Below are positions 42,385-50,020 of a stretch of 64,000 bases of DNA, piece after piece. The notes beneath the pieces were generated by a model. That model had not been told where the DNA came from, made no database searches, and saw nothing but the letters and a program-made list of their open reading frames with translations. This stretch comes from Lachnospira multipara ATCC 19207 (GTDB lineage Bacteria; Bacillota; Clostridia; Lachnospirales; Lachnospiraceae). Location: contig NZ_AUJG01000013.1 of the NCBI RefSeq assembly GCF_000424105.1, forward strand, positions 1 through 64,000, written 5' to 3'. The number at the start of each line of letters is the position of its first letter. Positions within the stretch are counted from its first letter, which is position 1. The position numbers were made by a program, and so were the translations under genes.

Positions 42385-44001
42385 ATGTCAGACAATAATA
42401 ATAAGAATTTTGATAATGACTTAAATGCTAAGACACAGGTCATTAACAACAAGAGGGTAAGGGAAGAAATTAATGATTTAGAAGCCACTAAGCAGATTAA
42501 TAGTGGTGAGATAAATAAGATTTTGAGTGAGAATGGCAAGAATATTGCTGATAATATAAAGACCCTTGATAGTAACAATCAAAGATCAATTGATGAAGAG
42601 ATAGAAGATTCTATTAAGAAGATGGTAGCAGAGGAAACTTCTGTTGCTAGGGCTTACATGGATTTAGGTAAAACGGAGAGCTTAAAGTATCAGCCAGATA
42701 TTAAGTTAGTTGATGATGTGGATGATACTAAGATAATTAATCCTGATGATACAGTAGTTGTGCCAGAGGATAAGAAGAAAAAGCTAGATAAGAAAACTAA
42801 GTATACAATTATTGCGATTGCAGCAACAGTAGTTATTTTACTAGCGGTAATTATTAGCGTGGCAATTATTAATAACAATTCTACTAAGAAAAGTTATAGC
42901 TATAATTACGATAAAGGTATGGAATACTATAATGATGGTGATTACTCTAAGGCCACAAGTTATTTAAAGACAGCAAGCCTTACATCAAAGGGTAAGACAA
43001 ATCTTGAACTTAAGATGGCTCTTTATGAGTGCTATTATAAGCTTGAAGATTATGATAGTGCCATTGAAACTTTAAAAGATATTTTATCTTATGATGATGA
43101 ATATTATAAGGCGATTACAGCCCTTGCAAAGCTTTATGCAAAGCTAGAGGATGGCGAATCTCTTACAGAACTTATTAATACATATAAAGATACTTCTATG
43201 AAGAAGTATATAGAAAGTTATATTGTAAATGCACCTACAGCAAATAAAGAAGCAGGTGAGTACGATGAAGACATTGAGCTAACTCTTGAATCTTCAGATT
43301 CTAATACTACAATATATTACACAGTTGATGGCAGTGAGCCAACAACAAAGAGTACACAATATGACGGAACAGCTATTAAGATAAGCACAGGGACTACAAC
43401 AATTAAGGCAATTGCCGTTGATGATATTGGAGTTGTAAGTGATACCTTCAGCGCTGAATACATTTTAGTATATGGAAAACCAGATGCACCAGATATTTCA
43501 CCAAGTTCCGGCACATATGCACAGGGACAGGTTTTCTCTATAACTAATATTCCAGAGGGTGCTACAGCTTACTACACACTTGATGGCTCAACACCAACAA
43601 CTTCAAGCACTGTCTACACTGATGAGGTAGAGCTTCCAGTTGGAAATATTGTGGTTTCAGCAATTATTGTTAGCGAACATGAGCAGACAAGCTCAGTGAC
43701 AAAGAGAAATTACGTGATAAGCGCCAGTGCTTCATATACTAGAGCGGAGTGTCTTTCATTTTTACAGGACAAGCTAGTAAATAAGGGCGTACTTACATCC
43801 TCATCTAAGCTTGCCAATGGCAATGCTGCCGACTTTAGCTATGTTTCGAATACACAGGTAGATAGCATATCTATGTACATTTTCAAATTAATAGACAAGC
43901 AGACTTCACAGGTGATTGGCACTTACGGAGTTTCTATTAATTACGGTACTGTCTACATTATTTCAGGCTCTGAAGGTAGCTATAGTTCTAGCGTACTTTA
44001 G
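42385..44001 (+). CDS. Membrane-anchored TPR protein with chitobiase-C-like domains
   Basis: A 538-aa product. A charged cytoplasmic tail (1-132) precedes one TM helix (YTIIAIAATVVILLAVIISV, about 137-160). Outside, TPR-like repeats follow (about 170-285; YNDGDYSKATSYLKTA, YKLEDYDSAIETL). Two CHB_HEX_C_1 domains (about 285-450) show IYYTVDGSEPTTKSTQY and AYYTLDGSTPTTSSTVY. A C-terminal domain of about 90 aa is unrecognised. CHB_HEX_C domains occur as appendages of carbohydrate-active and surface proteins. It neighbours the Big_2 protein, and both may be envelope scaffold proteins. Confidence 0.85.
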   Translation: MSDNNNKNFDNDLNAKTQVINNKRVREEINDLEATKQINSGEINKILSENGKNIADNIKTLDSNNQRSIDEEIEDSIKKMVAEETSVARAYMDLGKTESLKYQPDIKLVDDVDDTKIINPDDTVVVPEDKKKKLDKKTKYTIIAIAATVVILLAVIISVAIINNNSTKKSYSYNYDKGMEYYNDGDYSKATSYLKTASLTSKGKTNLELKMALYECYYKLEDYDSAIETLKDILSYDDEYYKAITALAKLYAKLEDGESLTELINTYKDTSMKKYIESYIVNAPTANKEAGEYDEDIELTLESSDSNTTIYYTVDGSEPTTKSTQYDGTAIKISTGTTTIKAIAVDDIGVVSDTFSAEYILVYGKPDAPDISPSSGTYAQGQVFSITNIPEGATAYYTLDGSTPTTSSTVYTDEVELPVGNIVVSAIIVSEHEQTSSVTKRNYVISASASYTRAECLSFLQDKLVNKGVLTSSSKLANGNAADFSYVSNTQVDSISMYIFKLIDKQTSQVIGTYGVSINYGTVYIISGSEGSYSSSVL

Positions 44002-44015
44002 TTTTGTAAGAATAG

Positions 44016-44100
44016 TTTTGAATAAAAAGGACATGAAAGATTTTTGAAAGAATGAGACATTTTCTTTTGAAATAATGAGACATTTTCCCTTTGAAAATGT
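44016..44100. repeat. Short degenerate tandem repeats after the TPR/CHB_HEX gene
   Basis: Units start at 44016, 44042 and 44065. The last two are 23 bp (TTTTGAAAGAATGAGACATT and TTTTGAAATAATGAGACATT, each followed by TTC). The first resembles the third repeat after hisF at 5110 (20 of 22 positions identical). Confidence 0.75.
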
Positions 44101-44163
44101 AAAGCTAAATAAAGTTTAAATTAGACCATGAGTTTTACTAAATCATACATTTAATCAATGTTT

Positions 44164-44192
44164 GACCATTTGGTAATTCTTATGGTCTTTTT
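44164..44192 (+). terminator. Possible terminator upstream of nfnA
   Basis: GACCAT and ATGGTC flank a 12-nt loop, followed by TTTTT. The stem is short, and an outer GACCAT at 44123 could compete for pairing. Confidence 0.5.
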
Positions 44193-44259
44193 GTTTAAAA
44201 GTTTGCTAACTAGACAAAGGTTTTTTATTAAAATGGAACAAAAAAATAGTTGATTTCAT

Positions 44260-44288
44260 TTGACACAAACTTAACAATTAGTTAAAAT
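44260..44288 (+). promoter_or_regulatory. Promoter of nfnA-nfnB
   Basis: TTGACA (44260-44265), 17 bp, TAAAAT (44283-44288). Transcription would begin near 44295, which rules out the upstream ORF start at 44294. Confidence 0.8.
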
Positions 44289-44368
44289 TATAAATGGTAG
44301 TAAATGAGAAGTTTTATCAACTTTCCATTGAGCTTATTATGAGAAAATTTAGGAAAGGGGTACAAATT

Positions 44369-45259
44369 ATGTACAAGATTCTTAAGGCAGAAAATATAGC
44401 GGATAAGATTTATCTAATGGATGTAGAAGCTCCAAGAGTGGCATCCCATTGTGAACCTGGCCAGTTCGTAATTGTAAAGATGGATGAGAAGGGAGAAAGA
44501 ATACCTCTTACAATTTGTGATTACGATAGAGAAAAGGGTACAATTACAATCGTATTCCAGACAGTTGGTGCATCTACAGAGAAGATGGCTAAATTAAAGG
44601 CAGGAGATTCTTTCCAGGATTTTGTAGGTCCACTTGGCCGCCCATCTGAAATGGTTGAGGAAGATTTAGAAGAATTAAAGAAAAAGAAGATCGTATTTGT
44701 AGCAGGTGGTGTTGGTACTGCGCCTGTATTCCCACAGGTTAAGTGGTTATATGCTCATGGTATTGAGTGTGATGTTATCGTTGGTGCTAAGAATAAGGAT
44801 TTAATCATCTTAGAGGACGAGTTAAGAGCAATTGCAGGGGACAATTTATACATCACAACAGATGACGGCAGCTATGTCAGAAAGGGCATGGGTACTGACG
44901 TATTAAAGGATTTAGTTAACAATCAGGGTAAGAAGTATGATAGATGTATTGCTATTGGACCACTTATCATGATGAAATTTGTATGTCTCCTTACAAAGGA
45001 ATTAGGAATTCCTACAATAGTTTCTATGAACCCAATTATGGTAGATGGAACAGGTATGTGTGGCGCATGTCGTCTTCAGGTTGGAGATGAGATTAAATTT
45101 GCTTGTGTTGATGGACCAGAATTTGATGGCCATTTAGTAGATTTTGATCAGGCTATGAAGAGACAGCAGACATATAAGACAGAAGAAGGAAGAGCAATGC
45201 TTAAGCTTCAGGAGGGTGATACACACCACGGTGGCTGTGGCAATTGCGGTAACGACTAA
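44369..45259 (+). CDS. NfnA-like ferredoxin-NADP reductase small subunit
   Basis: A 296-aa FAD/NAD- and [2Fe-2S]-binding protein of the DHOD-PyrK/SudB/NfnA group. The FAD-binding RIPLTICDYD and GASTEKM motifs and the NAD-domain VFVAGGVGTAPVFPQ are visible. The Fe-S cysteines are in GTGMCGACRLQV and the later FACVDGPEF. An extra Cys pair ends the protein (GGCGNCGND). It lies beside a GltA/NfnB-type partner, so the two may form the electron-bifurcating NADH-dependent ferredoxin:NADP+ oxidoreductase. The start is ATG 44369 with SD AGGAAAGGGG. Confidence 0.88.
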   Translation: MYKILKAENIADKIYLMDVEAPRVASHCEPGQFVIVKMDEKGERIPLTICDYDREKGTITIVFQTVGASTEKMAKLKAGDSFQDFVGPLGRPSEMVEEDLEELKKKKIVFVAGGVGTAPVFPQVKWLYAHGIECDVIVGAKNKDLIILEDELRAIAGDNLYITTDDGSYVRKGMGTDVLKDLVNNQGKKYDRCIAIGPLIMMKFVCLLTKELGIPTIVSMNPIMVDGTGMCGACRLQVGDEIKFACVDGPEFDGHLVDFDQAMKRQQTYKTEEGRAMLKLQEGDTHHGGCGNCGND

Positions 45260-45301
45260 TTTGTCAGATTGATATAGAAACACTATTATTGGAGGTTAAA
45301 T

Positions 45302-46687
45302 ATGGACGTAATGAAGAAAGTTCCAGTTAGAGAGCAAGACCCTAACGTTAGAAATAAGAATTTTGATGAAGTATGTCTTGGCTATAATTTAGAAGAAGCT
45401 AAGGCTGAGGCAAGCAGATGCTTAAACTGTAAGAATGCTAGATGTATCCAGGGTTGTCCTGTATCAATTAACATTCCTAAGTTTATTGCAGAGGTTAAAG
45501 AAGGAAATATCGCTGAGGCTTATAATGTAATTAGTGAATCTTCAGCACTTCCAGCTGTTTGTGGTAGAGTTTGCCCACAGGAATCACAATGCGAAGGCGT
45601 TTGTGTAAGAGGTATTAAGGGCGAGTCGGTTTCAATCGGTAAGTTAGAGAGATTTGTAGCTGACTGGGCTAGAGAAAATGGCATCACACCTAAGGGTGCA
45701 GATAAGAAAAACGGCAAGAAGGTAGCTGTTATTGGTTCAGGTCCTTCAGGCCTTACATGTGCTGGTGACCTTGCAAAGCTTGGTTATGATGTAACAATTT
45801 TTGAAGCTCTTCATGAAGCCGGCGGCGTTTTAGTTTACGGTATTCCAGAATTCCGTTTACCAAAGCAGACTGTTGTGGCAGCAGAAGTTGAGAATGTTAA
45901 GAAGCTTGGCGTTAAGATTGAAACTAACGTAGTTATTGGTCGTTCAATGACAATTGATCAGTTATTAAACGATGAAGGTTTCGATGCAGTTTACATCGGT
46001 TCCGGTGCTGGTCTTCCAAGATTTATGGGTATCCCTGGTGAAAATGCTAACGAAGTATTCTCAGCTAACGAATACCTTACAAGAAGTAACTTAATGAAGG
46101 CTTTCGATGATGAATATGATACTCCAATTGCTAGATTTAAGAAGGTTGCAGTAGTTGGTGGCGGTAATGTTGCTATGGATGCTGCAAGAACAGCTCTTAG
46201 ACTTGGCGCTGAAGTACATGTAATTTATAGACGTTCCCTTGAAGAACTTCCAGCAAGAGCTGAAGAAGTACATCATGCTAAGGAAGAGGGAATCATCTTT
46301 GACTTATTACAGAACCCAACAGAGATCCTTACAGATGACAAGGGTAATGTAACAGGTATCAAGGTTATTAAGATGGAACTTGGTGAGCCAGATGAATCAG
46401 GCAGAAGAAGACCAATCGAAATCCCAGGCTCAGAATATGAGATGGATGTAGATGCAGTTATCATGTCTCTTGGTACATCTCCAAACCCACTTATTTCATC
46501 AACAACTAAGGGCCTTGAGATTAATAAGAGAAAATGTATCGTAGCCGAAGAAGAAACAGGTAAGACTTCAAAGACAGCTGTTTACGCTGGTGGTGATGCC
46601 GTAACAGGCGCAGCTACAGTAATCCTTGCAATGGGTGCTGGTAAGGCAGGCGCAAAGGGTATCCACGAATTCTTATCAAACAACTAA
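45302..46687 (+). CDS. NfnB-like / glutamate synthase (NADPH) small-subunit-type flavoprotein
   Basis: A 461-aa product. An N-terminal Fe-S domain has the cysteines CLNCKNARCIQGCP and CGRVCPQESQCEGVC (two [4Fe-4S] clusters). The FAD fold is GSGPSGLTCAGDLA, the NADPH fold is VVGGGNVAMDAARTALRLG and the C-terminus is AGGDAVTGAATVILAMGAGK. Databases often call this GltA, homotetrameric glutamate synthase. Because it follows the NfnA-like subunit by 42 bp with no glutamate synthase large subunit, NfnB is the better reading. It would balance NADH, NADPH and ferredoxin in fermentation. Confidence 0.88.
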   Translation: MDVMKKVPVREQDPNVRNKNFDEVCLGYNLEEAKAEASRCLNCKNARCIQGCPVSINIPKFIAEVKEGNIAEAYNVISESSALPAVCGRVCPQESQCEGVCVRGIKGESVSIGKLERFVADWARENGITPKGADKKNGKKVAVIGSGPSGLTCAGDLAKLGYDVTIFEALHEAGGVLVYGIPEFRLPKQTVVAAEVENVKKLGVKIETNVVIGRSMTIDQLLNDEGFDAVYIGSGAGLPRFMGIPGENANEVFSANEYLTRSNLMKAFDDEYDTPIARFKKVAVVGGGNVAMDAARTALRLGAEVHVIYRRSLEELPARAEEVHHAKEEGIIFDLLQNPTEILTDDKGNVTGIKVIKMELGEPDESGRRRPIEIPGSEYEMDVDAVIMSLGTSPNPLISSTTKGLEINKRKCIVAEEETGKTSKTAVYAGGDAVTGAATVILAMGAGKAGAKGIHEFLSNN

Positions 46688-46716
46688 ATCATAATTGTAG
46701 GCGCAATTTATATATG

Positions 46717-46747
46717 AGAGGTGTGGCGAAAGCCGCACCTCTTTTTT
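46717..46747 (+). terminator. Terminator of nfnA-nfnB
   Basis: AGAGGTGTGGC and GCCGCACCTCT form an 11-bp stem (one G-U) with a GAAA tetraloop, followed by T-run. The 235 bases from 46748 to the thiN stop hold no gene that I can see. Confidence 0.93.
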
Positions 46748-46982
46748 GTTTGAGAAGTGGGGGAGTTGAAAGCAAGTGAATAAGGCCACTATGCTAAAAA
46801 ACTCCTATCATGGACCTCTTTTAGAAACTTTCGGGCTTCCTGTGCCTAGAAACCCTAATTACCATGAGAAAAAGCACAGAATAGAGCTCATAGGAAGAAA
46901 TCAATGAGCCTTAAGAAATTAGAATTGAAAAACTTAGTGTGTGACTATTTTTAGTTAATATTGATAAGTTGACCACTCCCCA

Positions 46983-47642
46983 CTAATCCCTAGCCTCCAC
47001 AACAATTGCAATGCCTTCATGAACTGTAATCACGCCTTCATCTGCACTTATCTCATTACTTTGAGTAAGGCTAAGACCTGTCTTTACCTCACACTTTTCA
47101 AGAGGATAGTAAAAACCTTCTAAGCTAATTAACATCTTATCGCCTAAAGGCTGGAGTGAGACGTAATCGCCGTATTGTTCTGATTTTTTAATGATGTGTT
47201 TTTCTCCCTCAGCCACTAAATAAATCTTATTGTGGGGGTCCACAATCTCAGCACTTATATCTAAATCTAGCAAAGCCTTAAGATTTCCGATGGATGTAAG
47301 GCTGTGATCAAGTCTGCTGCCTGTGGCTCCAAGAATTGTAATATGTCTTGGAGATAGTTTAATTGCTGTAATTAAAGCTAGGTGAGTGTCAGTATAGTCC
47401 TTTTCTCTTGGATAAGTTTTAATATCAAAACCCTTAAAATACTCTAAAACCTCAGGGTTTACAGAGTCATAGTCTCCAAGAATAAAGTTTGGCACAAGAC
47501 CTAAATTCTTTATGTGTGAAAGACCGCTATCAGCGGCAATAATATAGTCGTAATTTTTATCCTTTAAAAAGGATTTAGCCCAGTCAATATCTAGACTTCC
47601 GCCAGTTACTATTAAAAGTTTGTCTATGTAGTCAGTTTGCAT
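46983..47642 (-). CDS. thiN: Thiamine pyrophosphokinase
   Basis: Transfers pyrophosphate from ATP to thiamine, giving TPP. The 219-aa length and motifs are typical: IIAADSGLSHIKNLGLVPNF, the catalytic GDYDS, KDYTDTHLAL and GATGSRLDHS. A C-terminal beta domain has YVSLQPLGDKM. It is likely co-transcribed with the C39-like lipoprotein gene, whose stop is 32 bp upstream. No TPP riboswitch is visible. Confidence 0.95.
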   Translation of the reverse strand: MQTDYIDKLLIVTGGSLDIDWAKSFLKDKNYDYIIAADSGLSHIKNLGLVPNFILGDYDSVNPEVLEYFKGFDIKTYPREKDYTDTHLALITAIKLSPRHITILGATGSRLDHSLTSIGNLKALLDLDISAEIVDPHNKIYLVAEGEKHIIKKSEQYGDYVSLQPLGDKMLISLEGFYYPLEKCEVKTGLSLTQSNEISADEGVITVHEGIAIVVEARD

Positions 47643-47674
47643 TAAAGTGTCCTCTTTTGCTAAATATTTTCCAA

Positions 47675-48658
47675 CTAATAAACTAACACAGCCTGACTAT
47701 CTTGTTCAACCCATCTTTGTAAAAATGTTTTTAAACTGTAACTTTCAATAGCTCCTGTAAGTGGATCAGCAAGGTATGCAATATCAGCACTAACATCATA
47801 ACCTACTAAAACTAGACAGTGTTCATTACCGCGCCAAATTACAGTATTTCCTTCAGAATCTGTCCAGCTTGAAGAACCATATCTTGTAGCGGTCATACCC
47901 ATAGTGCCCCAAACAATTACAGGATAACCTTGCGAAACATAATTAAGTAATTCGCTATATGAACAATAAGATATATTTATTGCGTTAGCTCCAAAACTTG
48001 TGGCACAATCTACGATTACTGGTGAATAGCAACCGTAAGAACTTGAAGAAAATGGACTTCCTACGAAATTTACATAAGGATTAGACCCAAGTGAACCTGT
48101 GTTTAAATAATTGCTTGCAAGTTCTGTGTTTGTTACTTCATAACCGTAGTAATTTAAAACCATAGTTAAACTTGTTACTTCGCAGCCCGTTGGAAGCTCT
48201 GGATTTTGATTGATAACACTAAAGTTTTCAATATAAGCACTAGCTGTTTGATCAAGGTTATTATATGCTTCTTCATCAAAAGTAAAGCTTGAAATACTAG
48301 CTCTATAAGCAAGTGAATTTGTTGAACTAGAAGATGATGAGGAAGTTGAAGTTTCACTAGCTATTGTGCTTGTAGTGATTTCAGCTTGAGTTTGGCTATT
48401 TGAATTTGAACTTGTGGTTTCTTCAATAGTTTCTTCGTTATTATCTTCATCACTGGATGTAGATTCTACATTTGCTGCTTTTAAAGATACTACGTTTTTT
48501 CTAAAGTATGTAGCGTCTTCATAAACAGTTTGCGTAGAATGATCAAGAGATTTGTCTTTATAACTAGTACATGCTAAGAGATTACTCGAGAAAAATACAA
48601 GTGACAAAGCAAGACAAAAGCTTATCTTGGCTTTTTTTAAAAATAATTTTTTATGCAT
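47675..48658 (-). CDS. Peptidase C39-like family lipoprotein
   Basis: A 327-aa exported protein. The signal peptide ends in a lipobox (SSNLLAC), giving a lipid-anchored Cys about residue 30. A Ser/Thr/Glu-rich linker (about 60-115) follows. The C-terminal papain-like C39_2 domain has catalytic Cys in PTGCEVTSLTMVLNYYG, His in GNEHCLVLVGYD and Asp in YLADPLTGAI. Such proteins are thought to process peptides outside the cell; the substrate is unknown. It has its own promoter. Confidence 0.9.
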   Translation of the reverse strand: MHKKLFLKKAKISFCLALSLVFFSSNLLACTSYKDKSLDHSTQTVYEDATYFRKNVVSLKAANVESTSSDEDNNEETIEETTSSNSNSQTQAEITTSTIASETSTSSSSSSSTNSLAYRASISSFTFDEEAYNNLDQTASAYIENFSVINQNPELPTGCEVTSLTMVLNYYGYEVTNTELASNYLNTGSLGSNPYVNFVGSPFSSSSYGCYSPVIVDCATSFGANAINISYCSYSELLNYVSQGYPVIVWGTMGMTATRYGSSSWTDSEGNTVIWRGNEHCLVLVGYDVSADIAYLADPLTGAIESYSLKTFLQRWVEQDSQAVLVY

Positions 48659-48697
48659 ATGTATTTCCTTTCTTCTCCCCCCGAATTGACTTTCGAT

Positions 48698-48726
48698 ATA
48701 TTATTCGAAAATAAAACTTCTTGCAA
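48698..48726 (-). promoter_or_regulatory. Promoter of the C39-like/thiN genes
   Basis: On the minus strand TTGCAA (48726-48721), 17 bp, TAATAT (48703-48698). Confidence 0.65.
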
Positions 48727-48866
48727 GTACATTTTAAAAGAGTTCGTAAAGAATTCACAAAATTTATAATTTCCTTATTTTTTTCACAAATAAAGGCTAT
48801 AATATAGTTTGTTCTAAATGAAGTATCACATTTAAAACGAAAAAATTATATGAAAGGTAAATTAAG

Positions 48867-49769
48867 ATGTTTGATTTAAAATTAAAAAAACAAGTTGATA
48901 AGACTGAAGTGGATGATGCGGTTAATAAAGCAGACGAATCTGAGAATGAACAGTTGGTTATTTCAACAGGTAGCACATATAAGGCTAAGGAATACGAAGC
49001 ACTTGCCTATCTTGAAAAGGAAGATAGCGCAAGTCGTTTAGTAGAGATTCTAGAATATTCTAAGATTTCTGATTGTAAATACGAGTTTAATGAGATTAGT
49101 GGTCTATACGAAGTTTATGTAAGTCCAACAAGCTACGAGCTTGCTAATAACATTTATAAAAAAGTTCTTGAAGATAAATTACTAGAAGACGTTAAAATGG
49201 CAGAGGAAGAAAATAAGATAGAAAAAGAAGAAGCTAAAGAGCTAGAAGAGGAAATATCGGAGGAAATATCTGAATTAAATACTCAAAAGGCTTTTAAAGA
49301 GCCAACTCTTTATGATAGCAAGGAAGAAAAGTATAAAGACAATTTATCTTCAGCTTTTACTTTCCTTTTTTGTGGAGTTGTAGGTCTTATAGTAGTTTTA
49401 TTAAATGATCTTGGAGTGTTTAAACTTATACAAAAAGATTCATCTTCTTTTATTACGGTTAATGTAATCCTTATATTGATGTTTGCAGTCTTTTGTGGAA
49501 TTGGCGTATGGTCTTTAATTTATTCAAAGAAGTTAAAGCTTGAAGCTAAAGAGGAGAATGAACTAATTACTAAGGTTAATGAATATCTTGAGGAAAATGT
49601 ATTTATTGAGGATATTGATAAAGAAGTGGATGATAATATTCCAGAAGAAATCAAATTTTTTAGTAGAGTTGATTTTGTAAAAAATTTACTTAATAAGGAA
49701 TTTAGTGATTATGATGAAGAACTTCTAAATCAGATTTCTGAAAAGTATATTGAGAAATTATATGCTTAA
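48867..49769 (+). CDS. Uncharacterised two-TM membrane protein
   Basis: A 300-aa product with no recognised family name. Residues about 55-110 (SASRLVEILEYSKISDCKYEF, over two segments) resemble a DUF2007-like putative signal-transducing domain. A Glu/Lys-rich coiled segment (about 112-150) follows. Two membrane helices (FLFCGVVGLIVVLLNDLGVF; ILILMFAVFCGIGVWSLIY) lie around 165-215. An acidic cytoplasmic tail ends the protein. SD AAAGGTAAA is 8 bp upstream. A TATAAT at 48798-48803 probably serves as -10. Function not assignable. Confidence 0.82.
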   Translation: MFDLKLKKQVDKTEVDDAVNKADESENEQLVISTGSTYKAKEYEALAYLEKEDSASRLVEILEYSKISDCKYEFNEISGLYEVYVSPTSYELANNIYKKVLEDKLLEDVKMAEEENKIEKEEAKELEEEISEEISELNTQKAFKEPTLYDSKEEKYKDNLSSAFTFLFCGVVGLIVVLLNDLGVFKLIQKDSSSFITVNVILILMFAVFCGIGVWSLIYSKKLKLEAKEENELITKVNEYLEENVFIEDIDKEVDDNIPEEIKFFSRVDFVKNLLNKEFSDYDEELLNQISEKYIEKLYA

Positions 49770-49770
49770 T

Positions 49771-49826
49771 TTTAACTCAGTCGGAGTACAAGCTCCGACT
49801 GAGTTAAACGCTCCGCGAGGATGCAC
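49771..49826. repeat. Dispersed palindromic repeat, copy B
   Basis: A 56-bp block identical at 55 of 56 positions to the inverse of 25534-25589. It has perfect 16-bp arms TTTAACTCAGTCGGAG with a 6-nt loop, then ACGCTCCGCGAGGATGCAC. It starts 2 bp after a stop codon. Confidence 0.93.
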
Positions 49827-49876
49827 TATTGATAAATTAAATACAAATTTTTCTATAACAAATTATCAAAACAAAG

Positions 49877-49919
49877 GCTAGGTGAAATCTTATGAAAATT
49901 AAGATTTTATCTAGCTTTT
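49877..49919 (+). terminator. Terminator before the decarboxylase cluster
   Basis: GCTAGGTGAAATCTTA pairs with TAAGATTTTATCTAGC (two G-U pairs, 16 bp), then TTTT. Confidence 0.85.
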
Positions 49920-49935
49920 CTTTGTGCAAAAAGTC

Positions 49936-49964
49936 TTGTTTTTAGGTCAAGTTTATTATAAAAT
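49936..49964 (+). promoter_or_regulatory. Putative promoter of the decarboxylase cluster
   Basis: TTGTTT (49936-49941), 17 bp, TAAAAT (49959-49964), about 55 bp before the first gene. Confidence 0.55.
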
Positions 49965-50020
49965 ATATTTTAGTTATGTAATACATTTACTAAACATATT
50001 ATTTGGAGGAGGCTAGAAAA

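Noticed and set aside
44294-44368. Upstream start for the NfnA-like protein
   Set aside because: It would coincide with the predicted transcript start of the TTGACA-17-TAAAAT promoter. ATG 44369 has the SD.
46748-46982. Possible small RNA or gene remnant between nfnB and thiN
   Set aside because: No convincing ORF, promoter or fold; scattered complementarity (CCTAT/ATAGG) is too short.
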